Shown here: positions 44,145 to 52,896 of the stretch, piece after piece
Numbering within the stretch: the stretch's first letter is position 1
Layout of the letters: each line of letters opens with the position of its first letter
Assembly: GCF_009497655.1 (NCBI RefSeq)
Contig: NZ_CP023317.1
Location: 3,563,501-3,627,500 of the forward strand
DNA: 64,000 bases
Origin: Priestia megaterium
Lineage (GTDB): Bacteria > Bacillota > Bacilli > Bacillales > Bacillaceae_H
Direction: 5' to 3'
Position numbers and translations under genes: made by a program
The notes under the pieces: model-generated
Told to the model about the DNA's origin: nothing
The model's input: only the letters and a program-made list of their open reading frames with translations
Database searches by the model: none

Positions 44145-44879
44145 TTGAAGATCTCAACAGGAGCTGAATTTTATGATAATGACGAGACGTTTTTGGCCTA
44201 TACAAAACGCCGGCAGCAAAAAGAAAATGCCAACGATACGATTGAAAAACCGGCCATTTTACAGCTTCTAGGTGATGTTGCAAATGCAAACGTTTTAGAC
44301 TTAGGGTGCGGAAACGCTGGATTTGGTGCGGAGCTTCTTGCACAAGGCTGTTTCTCTTATACCGGAGTAGACGGCTCTATCAATATGATAAATGCAGCTC
44401 AGCAACAGCTTTCAAACTATCCAAATGCAGAAGTGATCCATGAACCGATGGAGCACTATACTCCGCCCCGTGACAAATATGATTTAGTTACCGCAAGACT
44501 GTCTCTTCACTATATAGAAGACTTAGCTTCCATTTTCACTAAAGTAAATCAAGCACTCAAACCTGAAGGAAGGTTTATTTTTTCCGTTGAACATCCAGTT
44601 ATTACGTCTACTCTTCAGCCTTCCGCTCTCCGCACAAACTGGACCGTGGACAACTATTTCTTCATGGGATTCCGTCAGCAGCACTGGATGGGTGGATACG
44701 TTCAAAAGTATCATCGCACGCTTGAAGAGTACTTTTCTTTGATGCAGCAAAGTGGATTCACCATTACAAATTTAACAGAAGCATGTCCTCAAAATGAACA
44801 TTTCGACAGCGCTGAAACTTACGAGCGTCGAATGCGTATTCCTTTGTTTTTACTGATGAGCGGTGTGAAAAATAGATAA
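44145..44879 (+). CDS. Class I SAM-dependent methyltransferase
   Basis: A 244-residue methyltransferase. NVLDLGCGNAGFGAELLAQG is motif I that binds SAM, followed by YTGVDGS (motif II) and KYDLVTARLSLHYIED (motif IV-like). Small-molecule methyltransferases share this layout; the acceptor is unknown. It starts with TTG at 44145 after AAAGGAGG. Confidence 0.88.
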   Translation: MKISTGAEFYDNDETFLAYTKRRQQKENANDTIEKPAILQLLGDVANANVLDLGCGNAGFGAELLAQGCFSYTGVDGSINMINAAQQQLSNYPNAEVIHEPMEHYTPPRDKYDLVTARLSLHYIEDLASIFTKVNQALKPEGRFIFSVEHPVITSTLQPSALRTNWTVDNYFFMGFRQQHWMGGYVQKYHRTLEEYFSLMQQSGFTITNLTEACPQNEHFDSAETYERRMRIPLFLLMSGVKNR

Positions 44880-44880
44880 A

Positions 44881-44915
44881 CGAAAGACCCTTTGCTTTCC
44901 GGCAAAGGGTCTTCG
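44881..44915. terminator. Terminator between methyltransferase and SBP genes
   Basis: CGAAAGACCCTTTGC and GCAAAGGGTCTTCG flank TTTCCG. Confidence 0.8.
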
Positions 44916-44934
44916 TAACTTTCTTTAATATATG

Positions 44935-46485
44935 TTATTTATTCACGCTCACGTTATAAAATACAGGGCCTAAATTAAAATCATAGCCTTTTACATGTGT
45001 AGACACGGCGTTAATATTGACTTTATGACCAATTAACGTAAACGGAAGCTCATCCCATACGTATTTCTGCGTAGCATCAATGGCTGGTCTCGCATCTTTT
45101 ACAGAAGCAGCCGCTTTAATTTTATCTAAGTACTTTGTTGATTTCTCAACAGGAGCGCCCCCTGACGTCCAAAATCCTTGGAAAATGGTTGAACGCGCCG
45201 CCCAGTCTACCGGGTAAATATCCCATGCTTTAGGATCATTTACTTTATCTGTAAACGTTGCCCAGTCATACACTTCTAGCTTTACTTTTACACCGATTTT
45301 TTCAAGCTCTTGCTGGACGATAACAGCCGTATTGTACTGATCTTGATAATCGCGTGAAGTTAAAAGACGCAGTTCCTGCCCGCTGTATCCAGCTCTTTTC
45401 AAATAGCTTTTTGCTTTCTTTTCATCATGCTGATTGTACTCTTCTTTTCCTGCTTCACTGTAATAGTTAGGAAATTTTTTATTCACAATCGATGAAGTCA
45501 GTTCATAATAATCGGAATCGCCGTATGAACTTGATAAAATATCTTTTGCATTAATCGTGGCATTTACAGCTTTTCTAGCATTTAAATCGCTAAAGAACCC
45601 TTCTTGCGTGTTATAAAATAAACCAATAAATCCTCCTGGAGCCAGCTTGTTCTTAACGTTTTGCGTACTTTCAATTTGTGCCGCATTGTCGCTTGAAACA
45701 CCTAAGGCAATATCAAACTGTCCAGCTGTAATGCCTGAAATTCTAGTAGATTCATCGCTTAAAAAACTAATTTTAATTTCATCTACGTGAGGAGTCTTTT
45801 TAATTTTTCGTCCTTTTGAAGAATAATCTTTAAATCTCTCTAGCGTGATATATTGATTCTTTTTCCATTCCTTCACTTTAAATGGCCCTGTGCCAACGAA
45901 CTCAGTAGCTCCTTCAGCAGGTGCTTTTTCGATAATTTCTTTTGGAAAAATAGCGGCTGCCGGAATTGGATCTGCTAGCAGTGCCAGCGTATTCACGTTC
46001 GGTGTTTTCAAATGAAGCTCAACCGTATAGTCTCCTGTTCTTTTAACTTGTGCACCAACAAAGTTTGTTTTGCCAAGTGAAGACAGCTTAATCCAGCGGT
46101 TAATCGAAGCTTCTACATCGTCCGCTGTCATTTCCTTTCCGTTATGAAACTTTACGCCTTTTCGCAGCTGAAACGTGTAGACTTTTTTATCATCGCTTAT
46201 ATCAATTTTTTCTGCTAAATCAGGCTCTACATTGCCTTTACTATCAAAAATAACAAGTCCTTCGTAAATATTTCGCGCCGCATCTTTAACTGAAGAATTT
46301 CCAGTAATCTGAGAATCTAAAGTTGTTGGCTCGCTTTGAAACGCAATGTTTAGCGTACCTCCGTCTTTTTGAGCGGCACTGGTGCTTTTATCGCCTGAGC
46401 TTGCTTGATTATTGCTGCACCCGGCAACAAATAAAGCAATCACAATAAATAATAACCATTTCACCTTAACCTGTTTCAACGTCAT
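44935..46485 (-). CDS. Orphan peptide/nickel-type ABC substrate-binding lipoprotein (SBP_bac_5)
   Basis: A 516-residue lipoprotein with signal peptide and lipobox FVAGC (Cys about 23). GGTLNIAFQSEPTTLDSQ and LRKGVKFHNGKEMTADDVEASINRWI are hallmarks of the oligopeptide/nickel-binding family 5. No permease or ATPase gene adjoins it, so it may work with a transporter encoded elsewhere. ATG at 46485 lies directly after GGGGGA; TTG at 46479 has better spacing. Confidence 0.88.
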   Translation of the reverse strand: MTLKQVKVKWLLFIVIALFVAGCSNNQASSGDKSTSAAQKDGGTLNIAFQSEPTTLDSQITGNSSVKDAARNIYEGLVIFDSKGNVEPDLAEKIDISDDKKVYTFQLRKGVKFHNGKEMTADDVEASINRWIKLSSLGKTNFVGAQVKRTGDYTVELHLKTPNVNTLALLADPIPAAAIFPKEIIEKAPAEGATEFVGTGPFKVKEWKKNQYITLERFKDYSSKGRKIKKTPHVDEIKISFLSDESTRISGITAGQFDIALGVSSDNAAQIESTQNVKNKLAPGGFIGLFYNTQEGFFSDLNARKAVNATINAKDILSSSYGDSDYYELTSSIVNKKFPNYYSEAGKEEYNQHDEKKAKSYLKRAGYSGQELRLLTSRDYQDQYNTAVIVQQELEKIGVKVKLEVYDWATFTDKVNDPKAWDIYPVDWAARSTIFQGFWTSGGAPVEKSTKYLDKIKAAASVKDARPAIDATQKYVWDELPFTLIGHKVNINAVSTHVKGYDFNLGPVFYNVSVNK

Positions 46486-46690
46486 TCCCCCAATAATTAA
46501 AATCACTTTTTAAAACCCACTATTTTTGTAAGGTTAGTAGGAATATAAACCATCCTACCACCTTTCCATTTGTTTGTGAAATTAGCAAAATTAAACTGTT
46601 TCTTTGCAATTACTGATTCAATTTGTCTTGTTTCAATTCTCAATTCTTAGTATGTTTATAAGTAAAGTATTTTATCTAAAGGAGGATATT

Positions 46691-48187
46691 ATGAACTCTG
46701 CCATCCGTCTTCATACTAAAGAACATATTGCAACGATTGAACACTACAAACAAGCTTTATCTCTTCTATCATGGGACGCAAAAACATCCGCTCCTCTTAA
46801 CAGTCAAAAGCAGCATGCAACCATTCAAGGCACGCTTTCCAAAGAGTTTTATTTGCTGCAAACAGATCCAGCCTTTGCAAAAGAATTGCAGCATCTTCAA
46901 GAACAAAATCTAAGTCAAATACAGCAAAAACAAGTACAGCACTATTGGAATATCTATCAAAAACTTTCCGCTGTACCACTGGAAGACTATCATCAATTTT
47001 CTGTTTTAAAAGCTTCTACTCATGCTCTTTGGTCACAGGCTAGAGAGCAAAATAACTTTAAGCTCGTTGAAGACAACCTGCAGCAGCTGATTCATATGCA
47101 TAAAAGATTTGCGGAGTACCGTAATCCTCACCTCGCTCCTTACGAACAGCTTTTAGAAGAATATGAGCCTGAAATTTCTAGTGAAGCCATCGATTCGCTT
47201 TTTCAACAAATTAAAGATGCTATTCTTCCTTTGCTGACAAAAATCAAACGCTCCTCGGTTACACATGATACATCGTTTCTCCACGAATCGTTTTCGGTCG
47301 AAAATCAGCAAAAGCTCGGAAAACACCTGCTAACTGCGATTGGCTATAACTTTAAGTCGGGACAAATAGGCACCACTAGCCACCCGTTTAGTGCAGGCAT
47401 TCACCCTCACGATGCAAGGCTTGCAGTAAGATACGACGAACACAATGTAAAACTGGCAGCTTTTATGTTTTTACATGAAGGCGGACATTCTATTTATAAT
47501 CAGCAAATTAGCTCTGAGTTGCTTGACACAGGGTTAGGCGCATACACGTCTATGGGACTGCATGAATCTCAATCTCTTTTTTGGGAACGCATCATCGGAA
47601 AACATGAAGGGTTTTGGAGAAATCACGCTCACTTATTCAAAGAGTTAGAACCTGCGATCTACGGTAATATTTCATTTGAAACTCTTTACTTTGCCTTAAA
47701 TGAAGTCACACCTTCTCTTATTCGTTTGCAAGCAGATGACCTTACGTATCTGCTGCATATTATCATTCGCTACGAGCTAGAAAGAGATTTATTCGCTGAC
47801 AAGCTTCGCGTCTCGGATCTTCCTTCCGCATGGAATACAAAATATGAAGCGTACTTAGGAATCAAACCAGAAACGGACATTGACGGAGTATTGCAGGATG
47901 GCCACTGGTACGGAGGAGCGTTTGGCTACTTTCCTTCCTACAATATAGGCTTCATTTATGCAGCTCAGCTAAGAGAAGCCGTGATCAAAGACCACCCTGA
48001 CTTTGATGAAATCATTTCGAGTCAAAATCTATCGCTTATAGCAGACTGGCAAAAACAGCATATTCACCAGTATGGAAAACTAAAGACGCCAAAAGAGATA
48101 TTAACTGGTCTTTCTATAGATAGAATTGATGCTCAGCCGTTAATTAATTATTTGACGAAAAAGTATGAAGAGTTGTATAAACTTTAA
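46691..48187 (+). CDS. ypwA: Metal-dependent carboxypeptidase, family M32
   Basis: A 498-residue cytoplasmic carboxypeptidase Taq-type enzyme. FMFLHEGGHSIYNQQ contains the HEXXH zinc motif, with DTGLGAYTSMGLHESQSLFWE and the downstream Glu as further ligand; HPFSAGIHPHDARLAVRYDE is also typical. ATG at 46691 follows AAAGGAGG; the longer frame is rejected. It trims C-terminal residues from short peptides. It is divergent from a peptide-type binding protein, which may be coincidence. Confidence 0.92.
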   Translation: MNSAIRLHTKEHIATIEHYKQALSLLSWDAKTSAPLNSQKQHATIQGTLSKEFYLLQTDPAFAKELQHLQEQNLSQIQQKQVQHYWNIYQKLSAVPLEDYHQFSVLKASTHALWSQAREQNNFKLVEDNLQQLIHMHKRFAEYRNPHLAPYEQLLEEYEPEISSEAIDSLFQQIKDAILPLLTKIKRSSVTHDTSFLHESFSVENQQKLGKHLLTAIGYNFKSGQIGTTSHPFSAGIHPHDARLAVRYDEHNVKLAAFMFLHEGGHSIYNQQISSELLDTGLGAYTSMGLHESQSLFWERIIGKHEGFWRNHAHLFKELEPAIYGNISFETLYFALNEVTPSLIRLQADDLTYLLHIIIRYELERDLFADKLRVSDLPSAWNTKYEAYLGIKPETDIDGVLQDGHWYGGAFGYFPSYNIGFIYAAQLREAVIKDHPDFDEIISSQNLSLIADWQKQHIHQYGKLKTPKEILTGLSIDRIDAQPLINYLTKKYEELYKL

Positions 48188-48256
48188 ATTTACCAATCCA
48201 TTTATTTTATAAAATTTTGATAGCGTAAATACAGTAAACCCCTATAGACATGACGA

Positions 48257-48307
48257 AAAAAGCATCAAAGCCTTTTGTTAGAGAAACAAAAGCTTTGATG
48301 CTTTTTT
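48257..48307. terminator. Bidirectional terminator
   Basis: AAAAAAGCATCAAAGC and GCTTTGATGCTTTTTT form a long stem. It lies between the M32 and nucleosidase genes. Confidence 0.9.
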
Positions 48308-48317
48308 AAATAAAGAT

Positions 48318-49196
48318 TTACTTAGCGTTTGTGCTGATATAATGTTTAATTACTTCATAAACATAGTCTTGGCAAGCGGCTGCTGTATTTGGATTATATT
48401 TTCCACCGTTTACTTTGTTGTTAGATAACACTCTGATACCCAAGAATGGAACGTCGTAGCTTCCTGCAATTTGTGCTGCCGCTGCGCCTTCCATTTCTTC
48501 TACAGACGTCCCGTACTTAGTATGGAACCACTTAATTCGATCCACTTCGTTATTCCACGTGTCTGCTGATCCTATCGTTCCTTCAACCACTTTTCCTTTT
48601 TTATATGTATCTTTTACTGCATTTGCAGCCGCAAGTAACTTCTTATCTCCTTCATAATAACGAGCTTTTTCAGCATCAGGATCTTCTCCAGCGCTTCCTT
48701 CAGAAGCCATTAAATCCATCGGCTTCCACGCAGTAGGATCCATTCCTTCGCCTTCTTTTTTATCTTCTGTTTTTAAAGAGCCTATATTCGTTGTTCGCTT
48801 TCCTAATACAATATCAAACACGTTCAGGTTTTCATCATGCCCGCCTGATGTTCCTTGGTTGATAATTGCTTTAGGATGGTATTTTTCTATAGCTATCGCT
48901 GTAGCAGCTGCCGTGTTTTCCATTCCTTTTCCCGTTTTAACCACAATGACCGGATAATTGTCGACAGTTCCTTTGTAAAAAACAAAATTCCCTGACTTTT
49001 CTTCTTTTACATTTTCTAATTTTTTAGCGAATTTCTGCGCTTCTATCGGCATCGGCCCTTGCACAATAATAGGCTTCTGCTTCTGTTTATCTCCGGCTTC
49101 TTTTTTTGAAGCTGAATTACACCCGGCAAGTATAGATAGCAGTAAAACCATACCAATAGTAAATAAAGCACCTGTTTTTAACATCTTGTTTTTCAT
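48318..49196 (-). CDS. Lipoprotein nucleosidase/phosphorylase (MTA/SAH nucleosidase-like, PNP_UDP_1)
   Basis: A 292-residue protein with a lipoprotein signal peptide (ILAGC, Cys about 26) and a nucleoside phosphorylase superfamily domain. Matching segments are VIVVKTGKGMENTAAATAIAIEKYHPKAIINQGTSGGHD and YGTSVEEMEGAAAAQIAGSYDVPFLGIRVLSN, the second holding the Met-Glu that contacts ribose. The usual Pfs enzyme is cytoplasmic, about 230 residues; this one should sit on the cell surface and has an insertion near residues 150-190. A guanine-type riboswitch upstream points to purine nucleosides as substrate. Confidence 0.88.
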   Translation of the reverse strand: MKNKMLKTGALFTIGMVLLLSILAGCNSASKKEAGDKQKQKPIIVQGPMPIEAQKFAKKLENVKEEKSGNFVFYKGTVDNYPVIVVKTGKGMENTAAATAIAIEKYHPKAIINQGTSGGHDENLNVFDIVLGKRTTNIGSLKTEDKKEGEGMDPTAWKPMDLMASEGSAGEDPDAEKARYYEGDKKLLAAANAVKDTYKKGKVVEGTIGSADTWNNEVDRIKWFHTKYGTSVEEMEGAAAAQIAGSYDVPFLGIRVLSNNKVNGGKYNPNTAAACQDYVYEVIKHYISTNAK

Positions 49197-49257
49197 AGAT
49201 CGTTACTTTCACTCCATTTCGTTTTGCTGTTTCATACACTCGATGATTGGACAAAAG

Positions 49258-49437
49258 AAAAAAACCTAGAGCATGTTTCATGGTCTACGTTTTTTAGAGT
49301 CAAAGTATAAGAAATTAAGTACGGAATACAGCTTCTGTCTGGGTAAACCGAACATTTTTATACTTTAACTCGTAGTCCAGTTCTTTGAATGGGAACCAGG
49401 TAGAGACACTTAGACCATATTTCCAAGCATATACGAG
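49258..49437 (-). promoter_or_regulatory. Guanine-type purine riboswitch with terminator, upstream of the lipoprotein nucleosidase
   Basis: On the minus strand 49437-49369 reads as a complete purine aptamer: P1 CTCGTA/TACGAG, P2 CTTGGA/TCTAAG with loop AATATGG, J2/3 TGTCTCTACC, P3 TGGTTC/GAACTG with loop CCATTCAAA, and J3/1 GACTA. The C in GACTA corresponds to C74, which selects guanine over adenine. A terminator (arms CGTAGACCATG and CATGCTCTAGG, 49265-49289, one internal mismatch) followed by T7 lies between aptamer and gene. Expected behaviour: off when guanine or hypoxanthine is high. Confidence 0.9.
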
Positions 49438-49577
49438 CAATATTTTTCACTTTCTAAATGTATCAAATACAAAATGGTTATTCAATATAAAAAGCGAATA
49501 TTTTAATATTATTCATATAAATCGTTCGCATTTAACCATTTCTTACTAAATATATGACAAACCCCTATCTCAAAACA
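49438..49577. other. Intergenic stretch between riboswitch and repeat
   Basis: AT-rich with no gene seen; it must hold the promoter of the riboswitch transcript. TTGATA lies about 49459 on the minus strand, but the -10 is not clear. Confidence 0.4.
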
Positions 49578-49915
49578 AAAAAAGAGGCTGAGACATAACG
49601 AGATGAATCCAATTTAAAGACGCACAAATGGCATACATGAGCTGAACCGCTTGTGACACCGCAGTTTATTTCCGTGCAAGACTTCGCTTTCCGCGGGCGG
49701 TCGATGAGAATCCTCGTCACTTGCGTTCCTGCGGGGTCTCACCTGTTACGCTTTTCCCGCAGGAGTCTTCGTCTTGCCCTCCAATCACCTGCTAGAAAGA
49801 TCTAAACAGGTGAAACCTACGTTCACCCTAATAAAAAAACGAACCACTAATCAAAAATTTTGATCAATGGTTCGTTTTTCACTTCGTCTAAAATACTTTT
49901 GTTCCAGCCTCTTTT
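49578..49915 (+). repeat. Structured intergenic repeat, copy 2
   Basis: Same layout as copy 1: start AAAGAGGCTGAGACATAACG, core with GTGCAAGACTTCGCTTTCCG, inner arms TCCTGCGGG and CCCGCAGGA, and outer arm CTTGCCCTCCAATCA. A terminator-like hairpin (GAACCACTAATCAAAA and TTTTGATCAATGGTTC) precedes the end TTTTGTTCCAGCCTCTTTTT. The two ends GAGGCTG and CAGCCTC are inverted. Confidence 0.8.
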
Positions 49916-49941
49916 TCTACTTACTATTTACCGTTCTACCT

Positions 49942-50958
49942 TCATTTAACGTTTATTGGCAGCGGTGCATGAGACGCTACAAGCTGCTGTTCACGCATTT
50001 CTTCCCAGAAGGCTGCCGGAATTACAGTGTTTAATGCCGCTTTGTCTTCTGCAATACGCTCTGGACGACTGGCGCCAGGAATAACGGCAGCAACTGCTGG
50101 ATTAGCAAGCGAGAACTGTACAGCAGCAGCCTTAATGCTGATCTGATGACGATCTGCAATGGCTTTGATTTTTTCTACTTTTGCCATAATGTCTGAAGAC
50201 GCTTTTTGATATTCAAAGTGTGTACCTCCAGCAAGAACGCCTGAGCTGTATGGTCCGCCGACAACGATGTCCATATTATGCTTTACAGCTTCGGGCATCA
50301 CTCGCTGCAGCGCACGTTCATGATCTAACAGCGTGTATCGGCCAGCGAGCAGCGATACATCAGGCTTTGCTTCTTCTAGCTCCAGCATAATTTCGATTGG
50401 TTCCACTCGGTTTACTCCAAGTCCCCATCCTTTTATAACTCCTTCTTCGCGCAAACGTGTAAGCACACGAAATGCGCCCGTTCGAGCAGATTCAAATTGT
50501 CCTACCCACTCATCTCCATAAAAATCTTGCGCAACATCATGAATATACACAAAGTCTAAGCGATCTGTTTTTAAACGGTTTAAGCTCTGCTCAATTGAAC
50601 GAAGAGTTGCATCAGCGCTATAGTCATTAATAATTTTATTTTTACGGCCGAATTCAAAAAGCCCGCCTTTTTCTCCCATATCACGTGAAGATGTGTCTTC
50701 TAGTTCATCTGAAATAACGCGACCTACCTTTGTACTTAGCACATACTCATCGCGATTTCTTTTTGATAGTGCTTCACCAAGTCGCATTTCTGCTAAGCCA
50801 GCTCCGTAAAGAGGGGCTGCGTCAAAGTAACGGATGCCGCTTTCCCAAGCAGCATCAACCGTTGCGATGGCCTCTTCTTCTGGAATATTGCGATACATAT
50901 TGCCTAGTGGTGCTGTTCCAAAACCTAGTTTTCCCTGAAGTATCTCTCTCATATTCAT
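49942..50958 (-). CDS. Aldo/keto reductase (D-threo-aldose 1-dehydrogenase-like)
   Basis: A 338-residue NADPH-dependent oxidoreductase of the AKR fold. The catalytic tetrad is visible: Asp and Tyr in YFDAAPLYGAGLAE, Lys in LSTKVGR, His in FVYIHDV. KLGFGTAPLGNMYRNIPEEEA at the N-terminus and an insert around residues 84-100 are as in aldose dehydrogenases of this subgroup. The ribosome site is AGGAGG. Substrate unknown. Confidence 0.88.
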   Translation of the reverse strand: MNMREILQGKLGFGTAPLGNMYRNIPEEEAIATVDAAWESGIRYFDAAPLYGAGLAEMRLGEALSKRNRDEYVLSTKVGRVISDELEDTSSRDMGEKGGLFEFGRKNKIINDYSADATLRSIEQSLNRLKTDRLDFVYIHDVAQDFYGDEWVGQFESARTGAFRVLTRLREEGVIKGWGLGVNRVEPIEIMLELEEAKPDVSLLAGRYTLLDHERALQRVMPEAVKHNMDIVVGGPYSSGVLAGGTHFEYQKASSDIMAKVEKIKAIADRHQISIKAAAVQFSLANPAVAAVIPGASRPERIAEDKAALNTVIPAAFWEEMREQQLVASHAPLPINVK

Positions 50959-51238
50959 AAAACCTCCTGAAATTTTTATAACTCTATTTTAGAATTTGAT
51001 TCGTATAATCAATTTATTAAATGTCTTATTATTCCCTGACAAAATTTATTATGAAGCATACAAACACGAAAAAAAAGTACGCACTTTAAAGTAATATGGG
51101 AACTAAAAAGTAACCTACTAAGATGCAAATGAGCTTTTTAGACTCTTTTTTCTTTATACCCTTTCTACTTCTTACTCATGCAAACAAACATTTTGCATAC
51201 AATAAGCAGAAAGCTACTTTATAAATGAGGTGAGACTC

Positions 51239-51484
51239 TTGAGAGATGAATACTTCAAAAAAATTGAAGATAAGCTCGATAAGCTTGATGAAATGGACGA
51301 TTCCACAATGAAAGAAGAACAAAAAGATGAGTATTTTCAAAGTTTGCTAGATGATATGGATGATTTGTTAAAAGACATGCGCCAGCGAGAAAAAGACTCG
51401 AATCATCTTGTCAGCGAACATATGAGAACGGTTAATGACATATTTGATAACGCAATCAAAAATTTAAAAAAAGACCGAAGCTAG
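51239..51484 (+). CDS. Small coiled-coil protein
   Basis: An 81-residue, highly charged, almost entirely helical protein (KKIEDKLDKLDEMDDSTMKEEQKDE, SLLDDMDDLLKDMRQREKD). I chose TTG at 51239 after GAGGTGAG over a GTG nine bases earlier. Heptad-like spacing suggests a coiled coil. Family not recognised. Confidence 0.6.
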   Translation: MRDEYFKKIEDKLDKLDEMDDSTMKEEQKDEYFQSLLDDMDDLLKDMRQREKDSNHLVSEHMRTVNDIFDNAIKNLKKDRS

Positions 51485-51607
51485 CGTTATAACACTTCTA
51501 CTTCATTTAAATATACTGATTTTTCTGTTTTTTAATATAAAAATATAGTATTTCATATATAAAAATGGTATTTTCAGTATACGCATACAGTAGGAGTGAA
51601 AAGAGGA

Positions 51608-52249
51608 ATGAAAAACGGTCACTTTAAAGAACAAGTAAAAACGAAAGAAGAGCTTCGCCGTATAGTCGGCACGCCTAACAAATTGGCGCATCAAAAAATA
51701 ATTCCTTATTTAGATCGACACTGCCGGGAATTTATTAAACATTCCCCTTTTGTTATCATTGCTACAGCTGATTATAAAGGAATTTGCGACAGCTCTCCGC
51801 GGGGTGATCACCCTGGTTTTGTACAAGTCGTCGATGAGAAAAGGCTGTTGATTCCAGAGAGGCGCGGCAATCAAAAAGTAGATTCATTGGAAAATATTTT
51901 ATCTAATCCTCAAATCGGACTGCTTTTTTTGATTCCAGGCATAGAAGAAACGCTGCGGATTAACGGCAAAGCTTGCATTGTAAAAGAAAAAGCGCTGCTT
52001 GAAACAATGGCGGTTCACAATACAGCTCCGCTGCTCGCTATCGGCGTCGAAGTACAAGAATGCTTTCTCCACTGTAGCAAAGCATTCAAGCGATCAAAGC
52101 TGTGGAATCCAGAATCTTGGGAAAGAGTCGAAACGCTTCCTTCCGCAGCTAAAATAGTCGCAGAACACGCAGGCTTTTCCACTCTAGAAAGCCGCAACAA
52201 TCCCGAAGAAAGCAAAACCCAGCACCTCTATGAAAAAAAGCCGCTATAA
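51608..52249 (+). CDS. FMN-dependent PPOX-type flavoprotein (MSMEG_1061-like)
   Basis: A 213-residue protein of the pyridoxamine-5'-phosphate oxidase-like split-barrel fold. FVIIATADYKGICDSSPRGDHPGFVQVVDEKRLLIPERRGNQKVDSL matches the FMN-binding core of the MSMEG_1061-type family, whose reaction is not well defined. Start is ATG at 51608; GTG at 51596 is possible. A terminator (52232-52259) overlaps its end. Confidence 0.85.
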   Translation: MKNGHFKEQVKTKEELRRIVGTPNKLAHQKIIPYLDRHCREFIKHSPFVIIATADYKGICDSSPRGDHPGFVQVVDEKRLLIPERRGNQKVDSLENILSNPQIGLLFLIPGIEETLRINGKACIVKEKALLETMAVHNTAPLLAIGVEVQECFLHCSKAFKRSKLWNPESWERVETLPSAAKIVAEHAGFSTLESRNNPEESKTQHLYEKKPL

Positions 52250-52259
52250 TGCGGCTTTT
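52232..52259. terminator. Terminator
   Basis: AAAAAAAGCCGC and GCGGCTTTTAT flank TATAAT; it overlaps the end of the flavoprotein gene and precedes the converging small gene. Confidence 0.75.
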
Positions 52260-52260
52260 A

Positions 52261-52428
52261 TCATTTTACCATCAAAAAAAATATACCTCCAGCAATGATC
52301 AGAACGGGTAACAAAGCAAGAAGCACGCCATTTTTCGAAGATCCTATGTATTCATGATCACCATAGGCGCGGCCTGCTCTCAAATCTACTTTCACCTGAG
52401 ATTCTTCTTTTTTATGTTCTTTTTTCAT
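52261..52428 (-). CDS. Small C-terminally anchored membrane protein
   Basis: A 55-residue protein with a charged start (MKKEHKKEESQVKVDLRAGRAYGDHEYIGSS region) and a C-terminal membrane helix (LLALLPVLIIAGGIFFLMV). ATG at 52428 follows AGGAGG and lies inside the end of the DinB gene (17-bp overlap), a strong sign of translational coupling. Function unknown. Confidence 0.7.
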   Translation of the reverse strand: MKKEHKKEESQVKVDLRAGRAYGDHEYIGSSKNGVLLALLPVLIIAGGIFFLMVK

Positions 52429-52894
52429 CCTCTTTGCCTCCTAGCGGCAGTTGAGCGTCAATTTGCTTAATATGATGCTCTAAATGAGCAATATAATCTT
52501 TAGCCAACCACTGGAGCGAAACGAAGTTTCCATCTTCTAATTTGAATTGATACATATGCTTTTCTGTTGGTATATGCGAAAGAACGGAAGCAATTTGCTT
52601 ATTTAAACTGCGCCATAGGGCAACTATTTCTTCCATAGACGTAGCTTGATAGTACTGCAGCTCTACCCATTCATCTTGCTTGTAAGGAGTCAGGGCCAAA
52701 GGTATTTTTTCATGCTGCACATTGATAAAGCGCTGCAAATTGTGAATGGCTGAGTCACATAAGTGCCCCACAATTTCTTTAGGTGACCATTTCTTAGGAG
52801 CAGGACGGTTTGACGCCGCTGCTTCAGAGAATACTTCAAGCTTTTTAGGGAGCTTTATCACCCATTCATCTAACTGAGCAATCGTCGTTTCCAT
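52412..52894 (-). CDS. DinB family protein
   Basis: A 160-residue four-helix protein. WSPKEIVGHLCDSAIHNLQRFI and LAKDYIAHLEHHIKQID carry His residues of the DinB/YfiT metal site. Members include thiol transferases and stress proteins. ATG at 52894 lies 8 nt after AAAGGAG. It almost touches the stop of the acetyltransferase gene (52897) and overlaps the following small gene, forming a three-gene operon. Confidence 0.85.
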   Translation of the reverse strand: METTIAQLDEWVIKLPKKLEVFSEAAASNRPAPKKWSPKEIVGHLCDSAIHNLQRFINVQHEKIPLALTPYKQDEWVELQYYQATSMEEIVALWRSLNKQIASVLSHIPTEKHMYQFKLEDGNFVSLQWLAKDYIAHLEHHIKQIDAQLPLGGKEDEKRT

Positions 52895-52896
52895 GT

